A stretch of 64,000 nucleotides of DNA from Robiginitomaculum sp. Its GTDB lineage: Bacteria; Pseudomonadota; Alphaproteobacteria; Caulobacterales; Maricaulaceae. Shown piece by piece: positions 17,112-25,834 of the stretch (positions are counted from its first letter, which is position 1; every line of letters begins with the position of its first letter). A program made the translations under genes and the position numbers. The DNA lies in the NCBI GenBank assembly GCA_021776635.1, contig JAJFFN010000004.1, positions 1 through 64,000 on the forward strand, written 5' to 3'. Under the pieces are notes generated by a model that searched no databases, was not told the origin of the DNA, and saw only the letters and a list, made by a program, of their open reading frames with translations.

Positions 17112-18644
17112 ATGGCATATTTTAATTTTTTCTCCTTATCTATTCAGATTTTTAATCTGGAAGGTTTTACTGCAGCTGCCCTTACGGTATTTGCATTTAT
17201 TTTATGTACCGTATTGGGCATCGTATTTTTTGTGTCCATTACATTTTTCATCATCGACATTACGCAAACCAAAGATTCGGTGCGGCGCAATTTCCCTGTA
17301 CTCGGACGGTTTCGCAGGTTGTTTTCACATTTGGGAGAATTTTTCCGTCAGTATTTCTTCGCGCAAGATCGTGAAGAAATGCCTTTCAACCGAGCCGAAC
17401 GGGAATGGATAGACAGGGTTTCCAAACAAGGCAGCGAAACGGTGCCATTTGGCTCGACCCGCAACCTCACACCCGGTGCTGTGATTTTTGCCAATGGTAT
17501 GTTCCCGAAAATGGAAGGCGAACATACATTGCATGTTCCCAAACTCATTGGCACCGAGGCGGAGCACCCTTATCAACCGAGGAGCTTTTTCAATATCTCG
17601 GCTATGAGTTACGGTTCATTATCAAAACCGGCCGTACAGGCTTTGTCCTACGGGGCCGCTATGGGCGGATGCTGGCTAAATACGGGTGAAGGCGGCGTAT
17701 CACCTTATCATTTAGAAGGTGGTTGTGACCTAGTGTATCAATTGGGAACTGCGAAATTTGGCGCACGCAACGCGGATGGTTCTCTTAACGCAGAGAAATT
17801 GCGCGAGGTGTGCGCAAACCCCAATATCAAAATGATCGAACTAAAACTCAGCCAAGGTGCCAAGCCTGGCAAAGGCGGCATTCTTCCTGCGAGCAAAGTC
17901 ACAAAGGAAATTGCAAAAATTCGCGGCATACCCGAGGGCGAAGCCGCCATATCGCCAAATAGGCATGTTGAGGCATCCAACCCTGAAGAACTGCTCGATT
18001 TAATTGCCATTGTACGGGAAATATCCGGCCGGCCTACGGGCATTAAAATGGTGATTGGCGACCTGTCAAAGCTGGGCGAATTTATTGCGGCTATTCAGGC
18101 AAAAGGCATAGAGTGTGCGCCTGATTTTATTACCTTAGACAGCGGCGACGGTGGTACGGGCGCTGCGCCCATGCCGCTCATTGACAATGTGGGCTTAACT
18201 ATTCGCGAAAGTTTGCCCGCAACCATAGATAAATTAGTAGCGGCAGGGCTGCGAGATCGTATCCGCATTATCGCTACGGGCAAATTGATCACACCTGCAG
18301 AAGTCGCGTGGGCATTTTGCGCAGGTGCAGATTTTGTTTCTTCTGCGCGTGGTTTTATGTTCGCGCTTGGCTGCATCCAAGCCATGAAATGCAACACCAA
18401 TACCTGTCCCACTGGGGTCACCACCCATAACAAACGCTTGCAACGCGGACTTAACCCTGAAAACAAAGCTGAACGTGTTCGCAAATTCGTCAAGACCATG
18501 CGCTATGAAGTCAATATGATTGCCCATTCTTGTGGTGTTGATCATCCCAACCAACTCACACGTGACCATGCATTGATTGTCAGTGCATCTGGTCGCTCTA
18601 AGCCTCTTACGGAAATTTGGCCATATGTTGGGATACCCAAATGA
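17112..18644 (+). CDS. FMN-binding glutamate synthase family protein, membrane anchored
   Basis: A 510-residue protein with an N-terminal hydrophobic segment (about 12-50) followed by the FMN-binding glutamate synthase domain (about 110-490): SAMSYGSLSKPAVQALSYGA, NTGEGGVSPYH, LSQGAKPGKGGILP, LDSGDGGTGAAP, and the CNTNTCPTGV cysteine motif. It lacks the glutaminase and central domains of GltB, so it is a stand-alone member of the family with an unknown substrate, not glutamate synthase itself. ATG at 17112 is preferred to GTG at 17106 because GAGGTG (17103-17108) then serves as ribosome binding site. It overlaps the PhyH gene by ATGA. Confidence 0.87.
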   Translation: MAYFNFFSLSIQIFNLEGFTAAALTVFAFILCTVLGIVFFVSITFFIIDITQTKDSVRRNFPVLGRFRRLFSHLGEFFRQYFFAQDREEMPFNRAEREWIDRVSKQGSETVPFGSTRNLTPGAVIFANGMFPKMEGEHTLHVPKLIGTEAEHPYQPRSFFNISAMSYGSLSKPAVQALSYGAAMGGCWLNTGEGGVSPYHLEGGCDLVYQLGTAKFGARNADGSLNAEKLREVCANPNIKMIELKLSQGAKPGKGGILPASKVTKEIAKIRGIPEGEAAISPNRHVEASNPEELLDLIAIVREISGRPTGIKMVIGDLSKLGEFIAAIQAKGIECAPDFITLDSGDGGTGAAPMPLIDNVGLTIRESLPATIDKLVAAGLRDRIRIIATGKLITPAEVAWAFCAGADFVSSARGFMFALGCIQAMKCNTNTCPTGVTTHNKRLQRGLNPENKAERVRKFVKTMRYEVNMIAHSCGVDHPNQLTRDHALIVSASGRSKPLTEIWPYVGIPK

Positions 18645-19483
18645 AAAAACCTGTTGTTGAAAATATAGATGATTTATCCACTGACATTGCAGGTACTACT
18701 GGTTTTTTAAAAATCGAACGTGATGTTGACCCTGCCCTTGTTGAAGCCGACTGGCAACACCTACAAAAGCACGGCTTTGTCATGATGAAAAACCTGATTT
18801 CCCATGCGGACGTAAAAAAAGTAAAGACCGCTTTAGAGCCATTATTTGACAAAGTTGGACGTAATGAATTTGAAGGTGAATTTACCCAGCGCATTTATTC
18901 AACAATGGCCAAGACACGCGCCGTTGACTGGTTGGCTACACACCCACGAATTCTTGCGCTGCTTGACAAAATGTTCATGCCGAATTACCGGCTATCACAA
19001 TTGCTCGGTATCAATATCCTGCCCGGCGAAAACGCCCAGTTCATCCATCCAGACGACGGGTTTTACCCTGTACCACGCCCCCGCCCACCGCTTGGCGCAG
19101 CCAGTATTTTCGCACTGGATGATTTTACTGAAGAAAACGGTGCTACGAGATTAATTCCCAAAAGCCATCTTTGGGGGATGCGCAAACCAACCAAAGACGA
19201 TAAAGTTAGTTCTGCGGTTATGCCAAAGGGCAGTGCCATATTTTACGGCGGAACGTTTTGGCACGGCGGCGGCGCGAATATCTCGGACGGCCCGCGCATG
19301 GCGCTCACCGCGCAATATTGTGAACCGTGGTTACGTCAGCAAGAAAACCTAATGATGGCTATCCCGAAAGACATAGTGCGAAAACTAGACCCACAGCTAC
19401 AATCCCTGCTCGGCTACTCCATCCTACCGCCATATATAGGCATGGTGAACGGCGTACATCCGCTACGGTTATTGGACGAGTAG
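18641..19483 (+). CDS. Phytanoyl-CoA dioxygenase (PhyH) family protein
   Basis: A 280-residue non-haem Fe(II)/2-oxoglutarate dioxygenase. The metal facial triad is visible as HPDD in FIHPDDGFYPVPR and the distal His in FWHGGGANISDGPRMAL, where the nearby Arg should bind 2-oxoglutarate. The start ATG overlaps the upstream stop (ATGA at 18641-18644), implying translational coupling with the GltS-domain protein. Substrate unknown; PhyH relatives hydroxylate lipids and small metabolites. Confidence 0.88.
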   Translation: MKKPVVENIDDLSTDIAGTTGFLKIERDVDPALVEADWQHLQKHGFVMMKNLISHADVKKVKTALEPLFDKVGRNEFEGEFTQRIYSTMAKTRAVDWLATHPRILALLDKMFMPNYRLSQLLGINILPGENAQFIHPDDGFYPVPRPRPPLGAASIFALDDFTEENGATRLIPKSHLWGMRKPTKDDKVSSAVMPKGSAIFYGGTFWHGGGANISDGPRMALTAQYCEPWLRQQENLMMAIPKDIVRKLDPQLQSLLGYSILPPYIGMVNGVHPLRLLDE

Positions 19484-19519
19484 TGAGATGAGTGCCCTAC
19501 TCGGTCAAGATGTAAGGTT

Positions 19520-19765
19520 TTAAGCTTTCCGCGCCTGCACGATATTGCCCTCAGCATGGGTTTCGCCGAGCATTTTTAGGGCGGCGATGCGGTACATGCC
19601 TTCGACCAGCACATAACGGTTTTTACCGACGCGGACATAGATCGGGGTTTGTTGACCATTTTCCAATATGTCTTCGGCGAGCGCCTCTACTTTGGCATCG
19701 TCTAGATCTTTGCGCTTGGCGGCAGGCACATATATTTTATCAATGGGGACATCTATAATTCGCAT
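19520..19765 (-). CDS. Small orphan ParB/sulfiredoxin-fold protein
   Basis: An 81-residue protein consisting only of the ParB N-terminal (ParB/Srx) fold: IPVDKIYVP-like start, ALAEDILENGQQTPIYVR, and VLVEGMYRIAALKMLGE, which corresponds to the GxxRxxA nucleotide-binding box of ParB CTPases. The DNA-binding helix-turn-helix and dimerisation domain of chromosomal ParB are missing and no parA is nearby, so a partition role is unlikely. It converges on the PhyH gene. Function unknown. Confidence 0.7.
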   Translation of the reverse strand: MRIIDVPIDKIYVPAAKRKDLDDAKVEALAEDILENGQQTPIYVRVGKNRYVLVEGMYRIAALKMLGETHAEGNIVQARKA

Positions 19766-20071
19766 ATAGATTGTTTAACGCATTACAACTTTAAAGCAAA
19801 GAAGTTTAGTGGCGTATATTTCACTTAATATCAGAACTTATTAATTATCACGAAAATGATATTTAACACTAAACTAGTTTTCTAGTTTTCTATTTTTCTG
19901 CAATATGGAGTAAGAAAGGTGTGTACATGTATTTATTAAAGAATAAAAAAATTTCGCAACTCATGAGATATTTTCGTAGCCAATGTGCTCTTTTCACTTA
20001 CCATAAGACCTACTGTCCAAAACAATCAGCTCAGGTATTTCTTGACCCACGCCAAGAAGTAGATTTACACT
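19766..20071. other. AT-rich divergent intergenic region
   Basis: About 300 bases between the ParB-like gene and the FAH hydrolase gene. It is AT-rich with an ACTAGTTTTCTAGT repeat near 19872-19885 and must hold the promoters for both divergent units. A 72-codon frame at 19921 has no recognisable features and looks spurious. Confidence 0.5.
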
Positions 20072-20737
20072 ATGGTCATGAGAAATTACGGTATCCCTCC
20101 TGCACCGATTGTCAGCTTACCTATTACCGGAAGCTCTGACCTTTTTCCCGTACGCCGTATTTATTGTGTCGGTCGTAATTATGCGGATCATGTGCGCGAA
20201 ATGGGCGGAGACCCGAACCGCTCCACACCGATTTTTTTCACCAAATCCCGCGAGACCATTGTACAATCTGGTGCAAAAATACCATATCCGCCACAAACAA
20301 AAAACTTGCACTACGAGATTGAGTTAGTTGTGGCAATGGCAGGAGAGACAGAAGTTTTTGGCTACGGCGTTGGGCTTGATATGACAAGACGGGATCTACA
20401 AGCCGCAGCTAAAAAAAAGGGGAAGCCCTGGGACATGGCCAAGAATTTTTGTAACAGTGCACCTTGTTCCGCGGTTGTACGCGTAATTGATGCACCGGAT
20501 ATTTCAACGGCGAAAATAACATTGACGAATAACGGCACCCTTAAACAAAAATCGACCTTAAACAAAATGATATGGCGCGTTGATGAAATTATTGCTCACC
20601 TGAACAAGACTGTAACATTGGCCGCTGGCGATTTGATTTATACAGGCACACCCGAAGGCGTTGGCGCAGTTCAAGCAGGCGAGACACTTATTGGTAAAAT
20701 AGACGGTTTGCCAGAAATAAAAGTGGCCTATGTCTGA
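20072..20737 (+). CDS. Fumarylacetoacetate hydrolase family protein (fumarylpyruvate hydrolase-like)
   Basis: A 221-residue FAH-fold hydrolase cleaving a C-C bond in acyl-pyruvate or acyl-acetoacetate substrates. The metal ligands are visible as HYEIELVVAM (ExE) and GLDMTRRD, with CVGRNYADH at the substrate end and YTGTPEGVGAV near the C-terminus. This short architecture is typical of fumarylpyruvate hydrolase (gentisate route) as well as generic FAHD1-like oxaloacetate decarboxylases. It overlaps the maleylacetoacetate/maleylpyruvate isomerase gene by eight bases, which favours an aromatic ring-cleavage role. First gene of a probable eight-gene operon. Confidence 0.9.
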   Translation: MVMRNYGIPPAPIVSLPITGSSDLFPVRRIYCVGRNYADHVREMGGDPNRSTPIFFTKSRETIVQSGAKIPYPPQTKNLHYEIELVVAMAGETEVFGYGVGLDMTRRDLQAAAKKKGKPWDMAKNFCNSAPCSAVVRVIDAPDISTAKITLTNNGTLKQKSTLNKMIWRVDEIIAHLNKTVTLAAGDLIYTGTPEGVGAVQAGETLIGKIDGLPEIKVAYV

Positions 20738-21383
20738 TTACACCTTGCATAACTATTTTCGTTCAACGACATCTCTAAGGGTGCGGGCTGCATTGAATAT
20801 GAAAGGGCTAGATTATGACTATGTGTCTTATGCACTGCTCAATAATGACCATAAATCCGAGGCTTATTTGAAGCTAAACCCACAAGGCCTCGTACCGGCA
20901 CTAGTGACCAAAGATGAAGCCGTACTAACCCAGTCCATGGCTATTCTCGAATATCTTGATGAGGAGCACCCTAAACCACCGCTTTTGCCCGAAGATATGT
21001 TAGGGCGGGCACGTGTGCGGGCTTTGGCGTATATCATTGCCGTTGACATTCACCCTATCAACAATTTACGGATTTTGAAATACTTGGAAACGGAATTTGG
21101 CGCCGATGCCGATGCAAAAAAGTCATGGTTCCATGAATGGGCCCATCACGGTATGGAAGCCCTAGAATCTCGATTGGTGGACGAGCCTAAAACTGGAGTA
21201 TTTTGCCACGGCGACACACCGACTATGGCCGATATTTGCCTATACGCACAAATGTTCAACAACCAAAGATTTGGCATGGACATGTCCGCCTACCCTACCA
21301 TTATGGGTATATTTCGTGAATGTGAATGTTTACCAGCATTTGCCGATGCGGCCCCGTTAAATCAACCCGATACACCCTCTTAA
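20730..21383 (+). CDS. maiA: Maleylacetoacetate (or maleylpyruvate) isomerase, zeta-class GST
   Basis: A 217-residue zeta-class glutathione transferase catalysing glutathione-dependent cis-trans isomerisation. The RSTTSLRVRAAL motif carries the catalytic Ser region of the zeta class, LNPQGLVPAL and QSMAILEYLDE form the glutathione site, and PTMADICL is the C-terminal domain signature. Its start overlaps the upstream FAH gene. The pair would convert maleyl- to fumaryl-intermediates and hydrolyse them, as in tyrosine/homogentisate or gentisate catabolism; no ring-cleaving dioxygenase lies in the window, so the exact substrate is open. Confidence 0.88.
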   Translation: MSDYTLHNYFRSTTSLRVRAALNMKGLDYDYVSYALLNNDHKSEAYLKLNPQGLVPALVTKDEAVLTQSMAILEYLDEEHPKPPLLPEDMLGRARVRALAYIIAVDIHPINNLRILKYLETEFGADADAKKSWFHEWAHHGMEALESRLVDEPKTGVFCHGDTPTMADICLYAQMFNNQRFGMDMSAYPTIMGIFRECECLPAFADAAPLNQPDTPS

Positions 21384-21416
21384 ATAAAAACACCCAATAC
21401 TAAATAGGAATATTCC

Positions 21417-22544
21417 ATGCTGAAAAAGTTATTTGCACTCTTCTCCGTTCTGGCTTTACTCGGACTTGCCTACCTTTCCCTTTGGCCTGTACCAATTAAT
21501 CCTGTTGCTTGGAACGCACCAAAAAACCCAGGATATACTGACGATTTTACGCCAAATATGAAATTAGCCAATTTGAAAACATTGGCTATCGGTGAACATC
21601 ACGGGCCCGAAGATGTTGCGGGCCGTATAGAAGGTGAGCGGATGGTCATTTATACGTCCACCCAAAGCGGCGATATTATCCGCATTGACCCAATCCGAAA
21701 CAAGCATGATGTTTTTGCCAATACTGGCGGCGTTGCCCTCGGTCTGCAATTTGCACCGCCTGGATTACTTGATGGCAATTTGATTGTCGCCGATGCCCAT
21801 AAAGGACTGCTCAGAATTGACGCAGACGGAAATGTCACTGTCCTGACAAACAAAACCGATGACGACAGCCCCCTTCTTTATACAGACGAGTTGGCAATTG
21901 CAGCAGACGGCAGAGTTTATTTCTCCGATGCTTCAACAAAGTTCGGTGCAAAAGCCGCAGGCTCAACCTTAGCAGGATCATTGCTAGAATTGATGGAGCA
22001 CGGCAGTACAGGACGTATCGTGGTTTACGATCCGGCTAATAAGACCACCAAAACCGTCCTCGACAATCTTAGCTTTCCCAACGGCATAGCCATGTGCCCG
22101 GACGATGCCTGTTTTTTGTTCGCAGAAACCGGAACATATGCAATCAAACGGCATTGGCTCTCGGGTGATAACGCTGGCAAGACAGAGACGGTGATTGATA
22201 ACCTACCTGGATTTCCTGATAATCTCAATAAAGGTCAAGATGGACGGTACTGGATAGGCCTCACCAGTCCTCGTTCAGAAGCCTTGGACAATTTATCTGG
22301 CAAGCCTTATTTGCGCAAATTGGTACAGCGCCTACCTGCCGTCATGCGCCCCAAAGCCGTTAATTACGGCTTTGTCTTTGCCATAGATATGAACGGCATA
22401 GTCTTGGCGCAATACCAGGATCCTTCCGGCGCATACCCGTTGACTACAGGTGCCACAGAACTAGGTGATGGCTGGTTATATATAGGTTCTCTTTCTGCCA
22501 TTGAGCTTGGCCGTAAAGATTTACGCGAAACGACATTTAAATAA
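21417..22544 (+). CDS. Strictosidine synthase-like/SMP-30-type beta-propeller protein, membrane anchored
   Basis: A 375-residue protein with an N-terminal membrane anchor or signal (about 4-23) and a six-bladed beta-propeller like strictosidine synthase-like, adipocyte membrane-associated and SMP-30 hydrolases: GPEDVAG early, LIVADAHKGLLRID, VYFSDAS, the LSFPNGIAM metal-site segment, and GFPDNLNKGQDGRYWIGLTSPR. Bacterial members are thought to be calcium-dependent lactonase/esterase-like enzymes; substrate unknown. It follows maiA by 33 bases and precedes a serine hydrolase by 20. Confidence 0.82.
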   Translation: MLKKLFALFSVLALLGLAYLSLWPVPINPVAWNAPKNPGYTDDFTPNMKLANLKTLAIGEHHGPEDVAGRIEGERMVIYTSTQSGDIIRIDPIRNKHDVFANTGGVALGLQFAPPGLLDGNLIVADAHKGLLRIDADGNVTVLTNKTDDDSPLLYTDELAIAADGRVYFSDASTKFGAKAAGSTLAGSLLELMEHGSTGRIVVYDPANKTTKTVLDNLSFPNGIAMCPDDACFLFAETGTYAIKRHWLSGDNAGKTETVIDNLPGFPDNLNKGQDGRYWIGLTSPRSEALDNLSGKPYLRKLVQRLPAVMRPKAVNYGFVFAIDMNGIVLAQYQDPSGAYPLTTGATELGDGWLYIGSLSAIELGRKDLRETTFK

Positions 22545-22564
22545 TGAAAAGAGGAATTTAGGTT

Positions 22565-23878
22565 ATGGGATTAAATCATATATTAAAAACCTGTATGGTC
22601 GGGATGGTTGCTGTCCTTATGCAAGCGTGCGGGTCTACGGCTGACCCGGTCGTTGCGCCTACAGAAAACTCACATGTAAAAACCAAAATCCCGCCGCCTT
22701 TTCCTATTACGACGCAATTATTACGCGAAGAGCGTATGGATAAATTACTGATAGATTTAGTCAAAGAAAGTCGCATTCCAGGTGCGTCTATATTGATTTA
22801 TGAAGGTAACGAAGAAACTTATTTCGGCGCGACAGGGTATTCAGATATAGAAGCCAAGACACTTTTGAAACGAAGTGATGTTGGGCGATATTATTCCATG
22901 ACCAAACCTATCGTTGGGGTCGCTATGATGATGCTCTATGAGCAAGGAAAATTTACTCTTGATGATCCTATTGCAAAATATTTACCAGAGTTTAGCGAAA
23001 TGGTCGTGTATGACGGCGAGAACGCAGACGGGAGTATGAAACTAACGCCCGCGAAAACCCAAATAACTATTCGTGATTTAATGCGTCATACATCCGGTCT
23101 GACATATGGGTTATTAAAAACACCAATTGATCAGATGTACAACGAACAAAATGTCTTAACCTACGACCAAACTCTTACGCAGTTTTCTGAAAGAATTGCA
23201 AAATTGCCGCTGCTTTACCAACCCGCGACCCAATTTAACTACAGTGTTTCTGTAAGCATTCAGGGGCGTCTTATTGAAGTTCTATCAGAGCAATCGCTCG
23301 GTACGTTTCTTGAAGAGAATATATTTACACCACTGGGCATGCAACACACAGGATTTAAAGTTAAAGAAAAAGACCGGGCAAAATTTACGCCAGTTCACGG
23401 CGTAGGTAAAGACGGCTTGTTTCCATTTGATGACACAATAGCCCGCGGTCTTTTTGGTAGACCTGTAGACGAACCATTTTTAGGTGACCTACCGTTTGAA
23501 AGCGGCGGTGGTGGTCTGGTATCCAGCATTGATGATTATGCGAAATTCGCATTAATGTTGCAGAGAAATGACGGCACACTACTCAAGCCTGAAACTCTGG
23601 TGTTGATGACAACAGACCAGCTAGGCACAACACCAAAAGATCAATTAACTGCTGGGTCAAGCTTTGGGTTCAATGTGGCCATAAAAACTTTACCACTTAA
23701 TGAAGGGGGTTACCACATGCCCGAAGGCGCATTTTATTGGGGCGGATTAGCTGGAACATTTTTCTTTGTTGATGAAAAAAATAACCTTACATTTTTGATA
23801 CACATGCAAGTCTTCGCGGATGATCCGCGTAAACTGCGTAGCCGTGTTTTCAATGCAATTTACGGGATAAGACAGTGA
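22565..23878 (+). CDS. Serine hydrolase, class C beta-lactamase/esterase family
   Basis: A 437-residue exported protein with a signal peptide ending near ACGS (Cys at 22, a non-ideal lipobox). The beta-lactamase class C fold is shown by the nucleophile motif SMTK at 111-114, a Tyr motif in FNYSVSVS, and GGLAGTFFFVDEKNN, which replaces the KTG triad as in EstB-like esterases. Such proteins usually hydrolyse esters or act as peptidases rather than conferring resistance. The stop overlaps the GTG of the GST gene (GTGA). Confidence 0.85.
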   Translation: MGLNHILKTCMVGMVAVLMQACGSTADPVVAPTENSHVKTKIPPPFPITTQLLREERMDKLLIDLVKESRIPGASILIYEGNEETYFGATGYSDIEAKTLLKRSDVGRYYSMTKPIVGVAMMMLYEQGKFTLDDPIAKYLPEFSEMVVYDGENADGSMKLTPAKTQITIRDLMRHTSGLTYGLLKTPIDQMYNEQNVLTYDQTLTQFSERIAKLPLLYQPATQFNYSVSVSIQGRLIEVLSEQSLGTFLEENIFTPLGMQHTGFKVKEKDRAKFTPVHGVGKDGLFPFDDTIARGLFGRPVDEPFLGDLPFESGGGGLVSSIDDYAKFALMLQRNDGTLLKPETLVLMTTDQLGTTPKDQLTAGSSFGFNVAIKTLPLNEGGYHMPEGAFYWGGLAGTFFFVDEKNNLTFLIHMQVFADDPRKLRSRVFNAIYGIRQ

Positions 23879-24531
23879 ATAAACTAACGCTCTATATTGG
23901 CAATAAAAATTACTCTTCTTGGTCCATGCGTCCTTGGTTGGTGCTCCGCAAAAGTGAAATACCTTTTGATGAAAACATCATTCAGCTCGATGTCCCTGGG
24001 TTTAAGGATAAATTGTTGGCCCTAACAGATGCGGGCACAGTTCCTGTCCTGCAAATCGGTGATGATATGCTGCCTGACAGCTTGGCCATTAGCGATTGGC
24101 TTTCCCAAGCGGTGCCAAACCTGTGGCCAAAAAATCCTCAGGATAAACTGTGCGCACAAAAGCTCTGCAAACAACTGCAAGATGATTTTGCTGAATTTCG
24201 CGAGCATGCGCCCATGAATTTACGTCGCCGCACTCGGACGGAAATGCCCAAATCTTGCTTACAATCTGCAGGCCGCATGGATACTCTTTTTTCCAGTTTA
24301 CTTGGTAAGCACGACGGTCCTTTCTTATTTGACGACTGGAGTATCGCAGATGCATTTGCGACGCCCTACGCTACGCGCTTCGTCAGCTACGACATTGCAC
24401 GCTCTAACAAAACCGACACCTATATTAGCGAGCTTATGAGTGATGAAGATTATCTGGACTGGGAAGCCGATGCCATGATCGAAGTTTGGAAACTGCCTGA
24501 TACAGATATGGTGTATGGTGGACGTACCTAA
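23875..24531 (+). CDS. Glutathione S-transferase family protein
   Basis: A 218-residue GST-fold protein starting with GTG. The N-terminal thioredoxin-like domain begins LTLYIGNKNYSSWSMRPWL, a motif typical of the YfcF/YfcG-neighbour group of bacterial GSTs, with GTVPVLQ and LPDSLAISDWL at the glutathione site. The C-terminal helical domain has FDDWSIADAFATPYATRF. Substrate unknown. Overlaps the serine hydrolase gene by four bases and precedes the MOSC gene by five. Confidence 0.87.
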   Translation: MNKLTLYIGNKNYSSWSMRPWLVLRKSEIPFDENIIQLDVPGFKDKLLALTDAGTVPVLQIGDDMLPDSLAISDWLSQAVPNLWPKNPQDKLCAQKLCKQLQDDFAEFREHAPMNLRRRTRTEMPKSCLQSAGRMDTLFSSLLGKHDGPFLFDDWSIADAFATPYATRFVSYDIARSNKTDTYISELMSDEDYLDWEADAMIEVWKLPDTDMVYGGRT

Positions 24532-24536
24532 GATCA

Positions 24537-25349
24537 GTGCACATTCATTCTTTGCACATATACCCTGTGAAAAGTGCGAAAGGCATTGTTGTGCAAACGG
24601 CGCAAGTTAAGCCGCGAGGGCTGGCGGGTGATCGCCGTTTTATGTTGGTGGACAGTTACGGAAATTTTGTAAGCCAAAGGCAATTCCCAAAATTAGCGCA
24701 ACTTTGCACAAAGCAGGGTGAAGGCGGCATCGCACTTAAATTGCCTGACAGTGACTGGATAAATGTGCCTTTCCCCTCACCCAACAACCGCAAGCAAGTC
24801 ATAGTTTGGCGTAGCAGTGTAAACGCTGCCCAAATTACAGGAAACATAAATGTGGATTTATCCACATGGCTTGAGCGCAAAGTCACATTGGTTTTCATGG
24901 ATAAAAGCGCAAACAGGATCGCCAATGCCAAATGGACACCAAAGCCGATCCAGGTCAGTTTTGCTGATGGGTATCCAATATTGATAACCAATACGGCGTC
25001 ACTGACCTTGTTGAACAACCATATCACAAACACTGGCGGAGAAGCTCTTACCATGGATCGATTCCGCCCAAATATAGTCATTGATTGCGACAAACCGTGG
25101 GAGGAGGATGGCTGGGGCTCCGTACAAATAGGAGATGTTATTCTTGACCTCGTAAAGCCTTGTGCACGGTGTATTATGACGAGTATCAATCAAAACACAG
25201 GTGAAAAGCACAAAAAAACTGCCCTCACCGCCCTTAAAAACCTACATCCAAGTACAGATCCAGACAACCCTGGTGTACTTTTTGGGTGGAATGCTGTTGT
25301 GCGAAATCGCGGAGAATTATCTGTAGGCGATACGGTATCCATTTGCTAA
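24537..25349 (+). CDS. MOSC domain-containing molybdenum-site protein
   Basis: A 270-residue protein with a MOSC N-terminal beta-barrel (IYPVKSAKGI, GLAGDRRFMLVD) and a C-terminal MOSC domain with the conserved cysteine in VKPCARCIMT. Relatives such as mARC and YcbX bind molybdenum cofactor through this Cys and reduce N-hydroxylated compounds, including detoxification of base analogues. No ferredoxin domain is fused here, unlike YcbX, so an external electron donor is needed. Starts with GTG five bases after the GST gene. Confidence 0.87.
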   Translation: MHIHSLHIYPVKSAKGIVVQTAQVKPRGLAGDRRFMLVDSYGNFVSQRQFPKLAQLCTKQGEGGIALKLPDSDWINVPFPSPNNRKQVIVWRSSVNAAQITGNINVDLSTWLERKVTLVFMDKSANRIANAKWTPKPIQVSFADGYPILITNTASLTLLNNHITNTGGEALTMDRFRPNIVIDCDKPWEEDGWGSVQIGDVILDLVKPCARCIMTSINQNTGEKHKKTALTALKNLHPSTDPDNPGVLFGWNAVVRNRGELSVGDTVSIC

Positions 25350-25358
25350 GGAGATAAC

Positions 25359-25826
25359 ATGACCAATACCCAGCATACGCGATTGTTACGGTACATACTT
25401 GTTTATATCTTCGCTTATTTAGGCATTACAATCCTACTTACCATTACTAAATACTTTGCAGGGTCAACTGGCCTTAGCGGCTTAAAATTTGTTACGCCCA
25501 TGTTCGCTGGCTATTTTGTCAATGATAGTTTCCTCAAGCGCAATAAACGCCTATACACGCCGAGCGAAAAGGAAATTATAGTCTGGCTCGCGCTCCTAAG
25601 TGTATTCCTGATAGAATTGCTGTTGTCTGCTATTGCCGTTTATAATGGCGCATTTGCAGATGCAGATATTTCTTCGCGCGCACTTATTTATATAGCGGTT
25701 GCAAGCCTGTTATTCATGTTGGTACTAAACTATGGTTTACTGATGTGGGTATTTGGGAAAATAGCGGAAAAAAGACTAAAACAAATCGAGAAAAAGCATG
25801 GTAAGATTAGTGATATTTTTGATTAA
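25359..25826 (+). CDS. ABZJ_00895-like small membrane protein
   Basis: A 155-residue protein with about four membrane helices, a short loop RNKRLYTPSEKEIIVWL after the second helix, and a charged C-terminal tail. The pattern resembles the ABZJ_00895 family of uncharacterised proteins. A strong AAGGAG ribosome binding site lies just before the ATG. It is embedded in the operon between MOSC and the oxygenase genes. Confidence 0.6.
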   Translation: MTNTQHTRLLRYILVYIFAYLGITILLTITKYFAGSTGLSGLKFVTPMFAGYFVNDSFLKRNKRLYTPSEKEIIVWLALLSVFLIELLLSAIAVYNGAFADADISSRALIYIAVASLLFMLVLNYGLLMWVFGKIAEKRLKQIEKKHGKISDIFD

Positions 25827-25834
25827 GGTATAAA

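Noticed and set aside
19921..20139. 72-codon frame between the ParB-like and FAH genes
   Set aside because: Overlaps the FAH start, has an unusual composition and matches nothing recognisable.
22565..23878. Class C family gene as an antibiotic resistance determinant
   Set aside because: The KTG triad is replaced by GGLAGT and the relatives are esterases; no resistance context.
24656..25189. 177-codon minus-strand frame inside the MOSC gene
   Set aside because: The plus strand carries clear MOSC motifs and tight operon spacing, so this is a mirror frame.
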